Positions 1 through 6,607 of a DNA stretch of 13,064 bases are shown here, piece by piece (positions within the stretch are counted from its first letter, which is position 1; each line of letters starts with the position of its first letter). The translations under genes and the position numbers were made by a program. Source of the DNA: Gammaproteobacteria bacterium GWE2_37_16 (GTDB lineage Bacteria; Pseudomonadota; Gammaproteobacteria; UBA9339); assembly GCA_001801285.1 (NCBI GenBank), contig MGXG01000028.1, positions 1 through 13,064 of the forward strand, in the 5' to 3' direction. The notes beneath the pieces are model-generated. The model was not told where the DNA came from, searched no databases, and saw only the letters and a list, made by a program, of their open reading frames with translations.

Positions 1-1143
1 TTTAAGTTTAAAGTGCTCGGCAACAACTTTCTGAATATTTTCAATTGTAACCAGTCTGGCCTGTACCGCTAACAAATCTTTTAGGGCTGTGCGCGTAAAA
101 TCTAAAGTGATTTCCTGACCTGTAAAATGCGCATTAGCAATAACACGCTTCAATGCCCCCTCTAACTCACGTACATTAGATTGAATGTGTTTAGCAATAA
201 AAAATGCCACTTCCGAAGATAAATTAATATTAGATTTCTCTGCTTTACTTAACAAAATAGCTACACGCGTTTCCAACTCTGGCGGTTCAATAGCAATAGT
301 TAAACCCCAACCAAAACGCGATTTCAAACGATCTTCCAAACCTTCAATTTCTTTTGGATAGCGATCACAAGTTAAAATAATCTGTTGCTGACCTTCAAAT
401 AAAGCGTTAAATGTATGGAAAAATTCTTCCTGTGATCTCTCTTTCCAGGCAAAAAACTGAATATCATCCAATAGCAAAGCCTTGCAGGAACGATAAAAAC
501 GCTTAAAATCATCGATGGTATTACGTTGCAAAGATTTAACCATGTCCGAAACAAATCGTTCTGAATGCAAATAAAGGACCCTAGCATTCGGATCACCTTG
601 CAGTATAGAATTACCCACAGCGTGCATAAGGTGGGTCTTCCCCAAACCAACACCACCATAAATAAACAATGGATTGTAAGCTTTACCAGGATTAACGGCG
701 ACTTGCATTGCCGCTGCCTTTGCCAATTGATTAGATTTCCCTTCAACAAAATTGGCAAAAGTAAACCCTGTATTCAAGTTGCCAAATTTGGCAAAATTAC
801 CTTTTTCATGTTCTATATTCGGAGACGACACTAAGTCAGAGGTTCCCCCTCTTACTTCACAGGATTTTTTATTGTTAACAGCAGCAACAACATGAGGAAT
901 ACAACCAACCTCTAATTTTAAATCCCAATTTTTTTTAAGAATAACCTGTAACTGTTCCTTAAGAAGCACTAAATACTTTTCTTTAACTTGGTCAAAAACA
1001 AAATAATTGGGCGCAAACAACACCAACGTATCTTCAGTCAAGAGCATCGGTTGCAACGGACGAATCCAGGTATTTAATTGCCCTTCGGGTAAAATAGCCG
1101 CTTCCTGTAATTGTTGTAAAAAATATCCCCAAGAATCTATCAT
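1..1143 (-). CDS. dnaA: Chromosomal replication initiator DnaA (3' end outside window)
   Basis: DnaA binds DnaA boxes at oriC, melts the origin and recruits the DnaB helicase. It also represses its own gene in many bacteria. An uninterrupted frame of 381 codons runs from ATG at 1143-1141 to the window edge. Domain I is at about residues 1-80 (LNTWIRPLQP) and a short linker follows to about 120. The AAA+ domain has Walker A GGVGLGKT at 163-170, Walker B LLLDDIQF with Asp 226-227, an arginine-finger motif LKSRFG (Arg276) and a sensor-2 region NVRELEGAL near 323-331. About 70 residues are missing, including the helix-turn-helix domain IV, because the window ends, so this is not a damaged gene. 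Residue 233, after the Walker B motif, is Trp (FAWKERSQ), where relatives I recall have Asn, Gly or Lys. The gene lies 22 nt behind ruvX and probably shares its transcript. Confidence 0.97.
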   Translation of the reverse strand, partial: MIDSWGYFLQQLQEAAILPEGQLNTWIRPLQPMLLTEDTLVLFAPNYFVFDQVKEKYLVLLKEQLQVILKKNWDLKLEVGCIPHVVAAVNNKKSCEVRGGTSDLVSSPNIEHEKGNFAKFGNLNTGFTFANFVEGKSNQLAKAAAMQVAVNPGKAYNPLFIYGGVGLGKTHLMHAVGNSILQGDPNARVLYLHSERFVSDMVKSLQRNTIDDFKRFYRSCKALLLDDIQFFAWKERSQEEFFHTFNALFEGQQQIILTCDRYPKEIEGLEDRLKSRFGWGLTIAIEPPELETRVAILLSKAEKSNINLSSEVAFFIAKHIQSNVRELEGALKRVIANAHFTGQEITLDFTRTALKDLLAVQARLVTIENIQKVVAEHFKLK

Positions 1144-1165
1144 ATAATCGCTTTATTTGAATTTA

Positions 1166-1603
1166 TCATTTTTCTGAAAACCATCCTTCCAAAATTAACT
1201 TCGCCGCAATGCTGTCCATTTTTTCCTGTCGCAACGCCTTGTATCCACCAGCAGAAAAAACTCTCTCTTTTGCTGTTTTAGTCGTCAATTGCTCATTTAC
1301 CTCATACACTGGCATTTGATACCGATTGCGTAAAATTGCCGCAAAACGGCGCGCAAGCTTCGTGGTTCTATGTTCACTGCCATCAAGATCTATAGGTACT
1401 CCAACAATTAAAGCTACCGGTCGCCACTTTGCAACAATCTCATCCAGGTCAAACCAGTTTGGCACTCCATTTTTAGCATACAATGTTGTCAATGGCGTTG
1501 CTGTTGAAGTTATCCTTTGCCCAGTGGCAATACCAATCCGTTTCGTACCAAAATCCACCCCTAAAAAAATACTATTTTCAGCAAAATCATTCTTCTTTGA
1601 CAT
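1166..1603 (-). CDS. ruvX: RuvX/YqgF-family putative Holliday junction resolvase / pre-16S rRNA nuclease
   Basis: RuvX/YqgF is an RNase H-fold nuclease linked to processing of the 16S rRNA 5' end and to Holliday junction resolution. Visible motifs are GVDFGTKRIGIA (acidic residue in strand 1), GQRIT, IVGVPIDLDGSE and a C-terminal EKMDSIAAKLILE. The third conserved motif, normally DER-L-(S/T)-(T/S), reads NEQLTT, so the flanking Asp and Arg are changed while the Glu is kept. The open frame extends to a TTG at 1630 and has ATGs at 1615 and 1603. I chose 1603, which gives 145 residues and starts MSKKND, close to the usual family length. No start has a clear Shine-Dalgarno site. It is the first gene of a probable ruvX-dnaA operon. 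Confidence 0.92.
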   Translation of the reverse strand: MSKKNDFAENSIFLGVDFGTKRIGIATGQRITSTATPLTTLYAKNGVPNWFDLDEIVAKWRPVALIVGVPIDLDGSEHRTTKLARRFAAILRNRYQMPVYEVNEQLTTKTAKERVFSAGGYKALRQEKMDSIAAKLILEGWFSEK

Positions 1604-1684
1604 AGCAATAAACATCAGAACTTTGAACAAAAATAAAGGTACAAAACTTGAACCAACAAATGAATGAGACGACCAGGATTGGAT

Positions 1685-1713
1685 TGCCTAAAAAATGTAT
1701 TTTATATTAGGCA
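1685..1713. promoter_or_regulatory. 7-bp inverted repeat centred on the ruvX-dnaA -10 element
   Basis: TGCCTAA (1685-1691) and TTAGGCA (1707-1713) are perfect reverse complements separated by 15 nt. The symmetry centre, near 1699, falls on the predicted -10 hexamer. This is the geometry of a repressor operator, though only 7-bp arms support it. Most of it lies upstream of the predicted start of transcription, which makes an RNA hairpin role less likely. Confidence 0.35.
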
Positions 1714-1726
1714 TGGAGACGGTCAA
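1699..1726 (-). promoter_or_regulatory. Predicted sigma70 promoter for ruvX-dnaA
   Basis: Read on the minus strand, TTGACC (1726-1721) is followed after 16 bp by TAAAAT (1704-1699). Each hexamer has one mismatch to TTGACA/TATAAT. Transcription would start near 1690, leaving a leader of about 85-90 nt before the ruvX start. This is a consensus match only, in AT-rich DNA. Confidence 0.5.
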
Positions 1727-1754
1727 TAGGCAAGAGAAATTTTCCCAAAAGATA

Positions 1755-1763
1755 TGTGGATAA
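1755..1763 (-). promoter_or_regulatory. Perfect DnaA box (TTATCCACA)
   Basis: The plus strand reads TGTGGATAA, the complement of the consensus DnaA box TTATCCACA. It lies about 30 bp upstream of the predicted -35 of the ruvX-dnaA operon. Bacterial dnaA promoters are often autoregulated through such boxes. Only one perfect box is present here, so this is a candidate autoregulatory site and not an origin. Confidence 0.5.
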
Positions 1764-1850
1764 AATTGCTATATAAATCAACATATTATTCTCAAACCTT
1801 CAATTTTCCCAATGTTTCAACCCCAAAAACCTTTTTTCTTCGCTATTTCA

Positions 1851-1879
1851 TTGACGTAAGACAAACTACTTAGTATTAT
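1851..1879 (+). promoter_or_regulatory. Predicted sigma70 promoter of the tRNA-Pro gene
   Basis: TTGACG (1851-1856), a spacer of exactly 17 bp, then TATTAT (1874-1879). Each hexamer has one mismatch to consensus. Transcription would start about 7 nt downstream, just before the tRNA at 1894, giving a very short leader as expected for a stable RNA gene. Confidence 0.65.
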
Positions 1880-1893
1880 TATGAGCTACACAT

Positions 1894-1970
1894 CGGGGTA
1901 TAGCGCAGCCTGGTAGCGCACCTGCTTTGGGAGCAGGCCGTCGGGGGTTCAAATCCCTCTACCCCGACCA
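1894..1970 (+). tRNA. tRNA-Pro (anticodon UGG), CCA encoded
   Basis: The 77-nt sequence folds as a standard cloverleaf. The acceptor stem is CGGGGTA (1894-1900) with TACCCCG (1960-1966), discriminator A at 1967 and encoded CCA at 1968-1970. The anticodon stem CCTGC/GCAGG encloses the loop TTTGGGA, giving anticodon TGG followed by G37, as expected for proline tRNAs. The T arm contains GGTTCAAAT. A 25-nt stretch starting in its T arm is duplicated downstream at 2131. Confidence 0.97.
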
Positions 1971-1975
1971 GCTTA
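1951..1975 (+). repeat. Direct repeat, copy 1: 3' end of tRNA-Pro (att-like)
   Basis: The 25 bases 1951-1975 cover the 3' strand of the T arm, the acceptor strand, CCA and five flanking bases. They match 2131-2155 exactly. Similarity continues with small indels for about another 40 bp beyond each copy. tRNA 3' ends are common integration sites, so the pair could be left and right junctions of a lost or very small element, or an old tandem duplication. Confidence 0.8.
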
Positions 1976-2130
1976 TTTTTCCTTCCGAATACTTTCTCAA
2001 AAACATAATTCTCTACAAACCTGCTCTAGGGGTTTGAACCCACGAAGGGGGTTCACTAAATTTGCATGAGCAAATTTGAATGCGAGCCTTGCGAGCAACC
2101 CGCAGGGTGAGCGACAGGAAAGTCGCGAAT

Positions 2131-2155
2131 AAATCCCTCTACCCCGACCAGCTTA
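2131..2155 (+). repeat. Direct repeat, copy 2: duplicated tRNA-Pro 3' end
   Basis: Exact copy of 1951-1975, offset by 180 bp, including the CCA. The 5' part of a tRNA is absent upstream, so this is only a fragment and not a second tRNA gene. The following bases (TTTTTC, then a TTCCTGAAC-like stretch) resemble those after the intact tRNA, so the duplication once extended further downstream. Confidence 0.8.
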
Positions 2156-2233
2156 ATTTTTCTTCCTGAACAACCCTTCAAAATCATAGTTATATTGTGA
2201 TTTGCAGACCCCAGACCTGTAACCGCAAACCTA

Positions 2234-2263
2234 TAGCCGCAGACTAAAGCTTGCAGCTACGAG
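2234..2263 (+). repeat. REP-like repeat, degenerate copy A
   Basis: Contains CTAAAGCTTGCAGCTACGAG, matching the core of the repeats at 6507-6531 (inverted), 6565-6590 and 6608-6632. The common pattern is CTAAAG, three variable bases, GC(G/A)GCTACG. The stem is less perfect here than in copy C. A half-repeat (ACCGCAAACCT, then AGCCGCAGACT) lies just upstream. Confidence 0.6.
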
Positions 2264-2293
2264 CTTACGACTACGGTATTGCAGAATTGGTAA

Positions 2294-2321
2294 GTGTCAT
2301 AAATAATCTTGTGTATGACAC
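2294..2321. promoter_or_regulatory. Inverted repeat overlapping the pilD start codon
   Basis: GTGTCAT (2294-2300) and ATGACAC (2315-2321) are perfect complements with a 14-nt loop. The right arm begins with the chosen pilD start codon. In mRNA this could partly hide the start, but at 7 bp it could also be chance. Confidence 0.25.
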
Positions 2322-3166
2322 CAATAAATTATCCATCGCTAACTATCGCAGCTTTGATAGGTTTAAGCATCGGTAGCTTCATAAATGTTATCGTTTACCG
2401 CTTGCCACTTATACTTCAAGCGATGTATGAAAACGAATATCTGGAATTTACCAATCAAGACCCTACACCTTTACCACAAAACAAATCCAAAAAATTCAAT
2501 TTATTCCTTCCCCAATCCCACTGCCCCCATTGCAAAAACACAATTCCTTGGTGGCTGAATATTCCTTTATTAAGTTTTATTTCATTGCACGGATGCTGCC
2601 ATAAATGCGCAAAACCGATATCCTGGCGATACCCTGTTACCGAAGCTGTTTGCTCCATCGTTACCGTTTATATCGTCATACACTGTGGAATAAATTGGCA
2701 AACTCTGATTATTTTGCTGTTTACTTGGTTTTTGTTGACTTTAATTTTCATTGACATCGAATGTTATCTTTTACCCGATCAAATTACTTTAAATTTACTC
2801 TGGGCTGGATTGTTAGTTAATATTTCCGCTTATCACTTAACTTCACCGGAAGACGCTATTATCGGTGCTTTTATTGGCTACACAAGTCTCTGGTTGATCG
2901 CAAAAATTTTCCAACTCCTACGCGGCTATACAGGCATGGGACACGGGGATTTCAAATTATTTGCCGCTTTAGGGGGGTGGCTTGGCTGGCAAACACTGCC
3001 TTTAATACTATTCATATCCTGTCTAACCGGAGTAACTTTTGGGATAACCGTGATTTTATGGAAAAAACAAAACTTCGAACAACCAATTCCATTCGGACCA
3101 CACTTAGCCATAGCCGGTTGGGTTACGTTGCTTTGGGGGCAATATTTCAAAGCATTCATGTTTTAA
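2315..3166 (+). CDS. pilD: Type IV prepilin peptidase / N-methyltransferase
   Basis: PilD is an inner-membrane aspartic protease (A24 family). It cleaves the leader from type IV prepilins and type II secretion pseudopilins and methylates the new N-terminus. From ATG 2315 the protein has 283 residues, the usual length. An N-terminal GLSIGSFINVIVYRLP segment leads to a cytoplasmic loop with two CxxC pairs (CPHC at about 70-73, CHKC at about 95-98), as in zinc-binding PilD proteins. The catalytic aspartates lie in FIDIE (about residue 147) and GMGHGDFK (about 212). Several membrane segments follow. A TTG at 2309 is in frame, but ATG 2315 gives the better N-terminus. No pilB or pilC is adjacent in the window. 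The stop codon overlaps that of the convergent glycosyltransferase gene. Confidence 0.95.
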   Translation: MTPINYPSLTIAALIGLSIGSFINVIVYRLPLILQAMYENEYLEFTNQDPTPLPQNKSKKFNLFLPQSHCPHCKNTIPWWLNIPLLSFISLHGCCHKCAKPISWRYPVTEAVCSIVTVYIVIHCGINWQTLIILLFTWFLLTLIFIDIECYLLPDQITLNLLWAGLLVNISAYHLTSPEDAIIGAFIGYTSLWLIAKIFQLLRGYTGMGHGDFKLFAALGGWLGWQTLPLILFISCLTGVTFGITVILWKKQNFEQPIPFGPHLAIAGWVTLLWGQYFKAFMF

Positions 3167-4278
3167 GGCAATAACTTGTTCAATTTCACTCCCTGTGAAA
3201 TTATTGCCAAAGTATTATGCGGATCATGCTCCTTGCGCAACTCATCCCCAGCATGTACAGTATTTTGTTGTAGTTTTTGAAAAGAAGAAGAAATTTTTTC
3301 TATTTCTTTATACAAAGAATCTGGCTGCGCATTATCCACAATTGCTCCTGCCTGGAAACGATCAACCATATCACTGATCCATGTTCCATTCGTTGTTAAA
3401 ATTGGACATCCTGCATAAAAAGCATCTAAAGCAACACTACTAAATTGATCCGCATAAAAACCCACATCATAAAGCAGTAAACAAATAGCATCCTCAAAAA
3501 GAGCAAGATATTCAGCTTTATTCAGAGAAACTTCGTATAATTTAAGAAATGGATAGCTGCATTTTTTTAATTTTTCAACAATTTCTCCGGTTTTTTCATC
3601 ATAATTCCCGACGTGATTAGGAGAAATCTGTACTACAACGGGAATATTGCTTTTCACTTCATGTAAATACTGAATTAATTCAACAACCAAATGCAACCCC
3701 TTTTCCTGTCTTGCCGCCCCCGCATATAAAAGATATTGCATTTTTCCCGATGCCTTTAGTTTTGTATCTGGTCGTGTATGTGTAGGACAACGAGCTAAAT
3801 GACATTTTCCAAACCCAGCATTGGAGAAAATAGACAACAATCTTTCGGTAGGAGCCAATATATTGAATTCCTGATGCTTCTCTGCAATTTGTCGCAAAGT
3901 TGCGAGTTTTTTATCGGAAGTTGTGTATCGATGAAAATGCAAAAAAATGTTATTATTTTGGGGAAGATTTTTTTTCAATAACCAATTGAGAAAAACTAAA
4001 TCAATTTGCCCTGCAGTTGGAATAAAAATAATTGCGTTTTTTTTTAAAAGATAATAATAAAGAAACAATATTTGCAAGCGACGCAATTGCCTAATAAAAA
4101 AATAGTGTTTTCTGGTTGCGTTGAGAAAAAGTTTCTTTGCCTTATTTCCTATCCATAACTCCAGCTGCAAATCCGTTGTCGCACTAGCTTCCAAAAGAGC
4201 AGTGACATATCCACAACAATGACCAGTCTCATCTTGCAATGTCGGTTCAATAATATGGACTGTCTTTTTCAGAAGCAT
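3163..4278 (-). CDS. GT-B fold (GT4-like) glycosyltransferase
   Basis: A 371-residue protein with the two-lobed layout of family 4 glycosyltransferases, which move a sugar from a nucleotide-sugar to a glycan or lipid acceptor at the cytoplasmic membrane face. The N-lobe has a Gly/His-rich loop (DETGHCCGYVTALL, about 16-29). The C-lobe opens with LLYAGAARQEKGLHLVVEL (about 183-201). The nucleotide-sugar site is DQFSSVALDAFYAGCPIL, so the usual EX7E pair reads DX7D (Asp267, Asp275). No signal peptide or membrane span is evident. It lies 28 nt behind the O-antigen ligase-like gene, so a role in lipopolysaccharide or capsule assembly is likely. The donor and acceptor cannot be told from sequence. 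The region looks AT-rich. Confidence 0.85.
   Translation of the reverse strand: MLLKKTVHIIEPTLQDETGHCCGYVTALLEASATTDLQLELWIGNKAKKLFLNATRKHYFFIRQLRRLQILFLYYYLLKKNAIIFIPTAGQIDLVFLNWLLKKNLPQNNNIFLHFHRYTTSDKKLATLRQIAEKHQEFNILAPTERLLSIFSNAGFGKCHLARCPTHTRPDTKLKASGKMQYLLYAGAARQEKGLHLVVELIQYLHEVKSNIPVVVQISPNHVGNYDEKTGEIVEKLKKCSYPFLKLYEVSLNKAEYLALFEDAICLLLYDVGFYADQFSSVALDAFYAGCPILTTNGTWISDMVDRFQAGAIVDNAQPDSLYKEIEKISSSFQKLQQNTVHAGDELRKEHDPHNTLAIISQGVKLNKLLP
3167..3208. terminator. Two-part hairpin at the convergent pilD / glycosyltransferase ends
   Basis: GGCAATAA (3167-3174) pairs with TTATTGCC (3201-3208). Inside, TTTCAC (3184-3189) pairs with GTGAAA (3195-3200) around the loop TCCCT, with a 9-nt bulge on one side only. 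It begins right after the pilD stop codon and lies within the last codons of the opposing glycosyltransferase gene. No long U tract follows on either strand, so it may act as a bidirectional terminator or a 3'-end stabiliser. Confidence 0.45.
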
Positions 4279-4306
4279 AAAGATAAAAATAACATCACAT
4301 AATGAT

Positions 4307-5587
4307 TCATGAAATATATCGACTTCCTGTTGATAACTTAGTTTTACTTCCCGTAAAACTAGTTGCGAATGTCAAAGCTATAAAATATGCATACAAATGT
4401 CCTTCCGTCGTATCTGACAACAATGAATTTACTAAACTTCCCAACATTAACGCAATAATAATACCCTGTGCCATATCTCTCATTTTTTTGGGCAAAAAGC
4501 GACTGTACCATAACTGACTGCCAAACAGAACTGAAAGCAACAATAACCCAACCACGCCGAATTGTACCGTAGTAAGTAAATACTCGTTATGTGGATTATG
4601 CGATAAAACTTCAGGTATTGGTTTAATATTGGCATACTCATAAGGATAACTTCCTGTTCCGGTACCAAAAATAGGATGTTTTTTAATCAATGCAATACTG
4701 TTTTTCACAAAAACCATTCTTAGACCAATAGAAGTATCCTCTTCTTTGTTTTTATAATCCTTAACATTAGCAACAGCCTCATAAACTTTAGCTCTAAAAA
4801 AACTCGGCACGGTAAAAGCCACACCTATAATTAAAGAAATACTCAGTAAAGCAATAAGAAAATTCTTCCAACTGGGATTTTGCACACAAAACAAAATAAC
4901 TAAACCAGTAAAAACCAAATAGCCTGTACGACTAATATTCATAAAGAAAATATCAAAAACCGCTAACACTAAAATTCCTATCCATAGCCATTTCTGCTTA
5001 TTAAGTACGGGCATTGCATAAATTTTAAGTAATACCAAATATGCAAAAAAAGACATCAAAAAATTATAAGAAATATGCACTTTAAAAACAGAGAAGTCTT
5101 CCGACGAATATCCGTAAAGCAAACCCCAACCTGCTTTCACGTAAGAGGTCACCATTACAAACAGCATAGTAAAAAGAAAAACATTGATAGCGTATTTACG
5201 CCATTTTTCCTCTTTAAATATAGGAATTAAAAAAGCTGCAAAAAATAACTTATCGTATTTACTAAAAGTATGTAAAGCTCCAGACCATGGCGCGGTACTG
5301 TAGATCATACCAATTAAAAACAAGGCATAAAATGCCAAAAGCCCAACGGCAACCCGATTATTCAAAATAAAAGCAAATTTAGCTCTCAAGTCTCCTGCAG
5401 CTAAATTCAGCAACACGGTTACAATAAATAAAATATCGGTTGCTGTAGTTGAAAGAGGCAAAGCAGCAGCAATAGCAACAGCACTAAAATTACTCGCTAA
5501 AGCCAGTTTAGTTTGTAATTTATTTTGGTTTATCGAAGAAGAATCAGGTGTAATCATATTCGTAATCCATGCGCAGTTTGTATTCAT
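4307..5587 (-). CDS. O-antigen ligase (WaaL)-like polytopic membrane protein
   Basis: 426 residues with about ten or more hydrophobic segments, matching the O-antigen ligase / Wzy / PglL superfamily of inner-membrane glycan transferases. Conserved pieces are NISRTGYLVF (Arg220), a long periplasmic loop after about 265, SIGLRMVFVKNSIALIKKHPIFGTGTGSY (283-313, so quoted in part: SIGLRMVF, HPIFGTGTGSY) and SHNPHNEYLL with His333 at the expected catalytic position. WaaL joins undecaprenyl-linked O-antigen to lipid A-core. Wzy polymerases and protein O-glycosyltransferases share this fold, so the exact role is open. It starts 2 nt after the SIMPL gene stop and is followed 28 nt later by a glycosyltransferase. 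The N-terminus may begin at Met11 instead of Met1; neither has a clear ribosome site. Confidence 0.85.
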   Translation of the reverse strand: MNTNCAWITNMITPDSSSINQNKLQTKLALASNFSAVAIAAALPLSTTATDILFIVTVLLNLAAGDLRAKFAFILNNRVAVGLLAFYALFLIGMIYSTAPWSGALHTFSKYDKLFFAAFLIPIFKEEKWRKYAINVFLFTMLFVMVTSYVKAGWGLLYGYSSEDFSVFKVHISYNFLMSFFAYLVLLKIYAMPVLNKQKWLWIGILVLAVFDIFFMNISRTGYLVFTGLVILFCVQNPSWKNFLIALLSISLIIGVAFTVPSFFRAKVYEAVANVKDYKNKEEDTSIGLRMVFVKNSIALIKKHPIFGTGTGSYPYEYANIKPIPEVLSHNPHNEYLLTTVQFGVVGLLLLSVLFGSQLWYSRFLPKKMRDMAQGIIIALMLGSLVNSLLSDTTEGHLYAYFIALTFATSFTGSKTKLSTGSRYIS

Positions 5588-5589
5588 AA

Positions 5590-6375
5590 TTAATTCTGTA
5601 AAGAATAGTCGATCGAGGAAACAACCCGCACTGTTTTATAAATACCAGATAATTGGTCATTATCTGAAGCAGTATTTTGACCCGCACTACTATCGCTATT
5701 TAAAATTTGGAACATACCTTGGTTAGCGCGACGTATTCCACCAACATGACTATTGGAATCAATAGCAAACTGCTCAGCTACTGCGTGAGCGCTTTTAGTA
5801 GCTTGCGCCAACATTGGTGGTCGAATGTCTTCCAGCTTGGTAAATAAATAACGCGGATTGGCTTGATAATCTTTAGTTGTTACCACGATTCCTTCCTGAA
5901 TCAATTCACTACTCAAACGACTGACCTCACGCACCAAATCAACCTTATCGGTTCGCACCTTGATGCCACCAGTGATGATATAGCGACTCTCCGGTTTATT
6001 GCCACTTGAATATTCCTGGGCATACTGATCAATTACTGTTGTTGGTTCTAATTCAAAATCACTAGCAAGGAAATTATGTTTCGCCAAAAAAGCTAGAGCA
6101 TCTTTCTGATTTTGATCAATTTGACTATTAACAACACGCAAATCATTACCGGTTGCTTTGTAACTCAAATCCCAAATGGCAAAATCAGATTTAACCTGAC
6201 GTTCCGCTACGCCTTTAACGCTTACATACCGATCAGCAAAACGGGCTTTATAAAAACCATGCCCCACAAACCATCCACCTATAGCGTTACCTAAACCAAT
6301 CAACAATGCTACAAAAAGCAATATTATAATCTTTTTGGAATGAGGATGTTGGCATTGAATTTGTGTTTGTTCCAT
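5590..6375 (-). CDS. SIMPL-domain (DUF541) membrane-anchored protein
   Basis: 261 residues: a short cytoplasmic N-terminus, one membrane anchor (about 15-37, KIIILLFVALLIGLGNAIGG) and a periplasmic SIMPL/DUF541 domain with RYVSVKGVAERQVKSDFAIW, an ALAFL segment and a C-terminal SGIYKTVRVVSSIDY strand. The family includes YggE and BP26, linked to oxidative-stress tolerance or channel-like oligomers. No enzymatic activity is established. The ATG at 6375 follows a strong AGGAGG site (6380-6385) with good spacing, the clearest ribosome site in the window. It is the first gene of a tight three-gene run with the ligase-like and glycosyltransferase genes, which suggests an envelope role. Confidence 0.88.
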   Translation of the reverse strand: MEQTQIQCQHPHSKKIIILLFVALLIGLGNAIGGWFVGHGFYKARFADRYVSVKGVAERQVKSDFAIWDLSYKATGNDLRVVNSQIDQNQKDALAFLAKHNFLASDFELEPTTVIDQYAQEYSSGNKPESRYIITGGIKVRTDKVDLVREVSRLSSELIQEGIVVTTKDYQANPRYLFTKLEDIRPPMLAQATKSAHAVAEQFAIDSNSHVGGIRRANQGMFQILNSDSSAGQNTASDNDQLSGIYKTVRVVSSIDYSLQN

Positions 6376-6506
6376 AAAGCCTCCTTTTAGGAAATTATAA
6401 ATTGTTAATTACTTAAGAGATATGTAAATTAAATTGCTTTTAAAATCAAGTCATTAGACCAAAAATATGTAACTTCTCAAAAACCATGAGTAAATCACGA
6501 GAATTT

Positions 6507-6531
6507 GCGTAGCCGCAAACTTTAGATTGCG
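6507..6531 (-). repeat. REP-like repeat, copy B (inverted)
   Basis: Read on the minus strand this is CGCAATCTAAAGTTTGCGGC followed by TACGC, the same core as copy C but in opposite orientation. Copies B and C face each other about 33 bp apart, as in paired REP units. The outer stem is CGCAA/TTGCG-like with a CTAAAG turn. Confidence 0.65.
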
Positions 6532-6564
6532 TCTTGATTATTGCGTATTCATATGATTTAACAC

Positions 6565-6590
6565 GGCAGGCTAAAGCCTGCGGCTACGAG
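6565..6590 (+). repeat. REP-like repeat, copy C (best hairpin)
   Basis: GCAGGCT (6566-6572) and AGCCTGC (6575-6581) form a perfect 7-bp stem with a two-base centre AA, followed by the constant tail GGCTACGAG. Stem plus fixed tail is the layout of REP elements mobilised by RAYT (Y1) transposases. No such transposase gene lies in the window. Confidence 0.7.
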
Positions 6591-6607
6591 TTTTAATTAT
6601 CACCGAA

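Larger units (their letters stand above)
1971..2314. other. Gene-free region between tRNA-Pro and pilD: hairpin-rich spacer plus REP-like repeat
   Basis: I see no coding sequence here. The 155-nt spacer 1976-2130 between the two tRNA-end copies holds several short self-complementary pieces: GGGTTTGAACCC-like T-arm sequence near 2030, AAATTTGC/GCAAATTT (2058-2065 with 2070-2077), ACCC-GCA-GGGT near 2098-2107, and GCGAC/GTCGC near 2111-2126, plus a repeated GCGAGC word. After the second tRNA-end copy come a REP-like repeat (2234-2263) and an inverted repeat that overlaps the pilD start. No convincing promoter for pilD was found. Confidence 0.6.

Noticed and set aside
372..834. Open frames of 128 and 89 codons within dnaA
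   Set aside because: They overlap the conserved AAA+ region of dnaA in other frames and have no family resemblance.
1604..1893. Origin of replication next to dnaA
   Set aside because: Only one perfect DnaA box, with no cluster of boxes or repeated AT-rich 13-mers that I can see.
2131..2155. Second tRNA-Pro gene
   Set aside because: Only the 3' portion is present; no acceptor 5' strand, D arm or anticodon arm precedes it.
3332..3340. Second perfect DnaA box, TTATCCACA
   Set aside because: It lies inside the glycosyltransferase coding region with no other boxes nearby; most likely chance.
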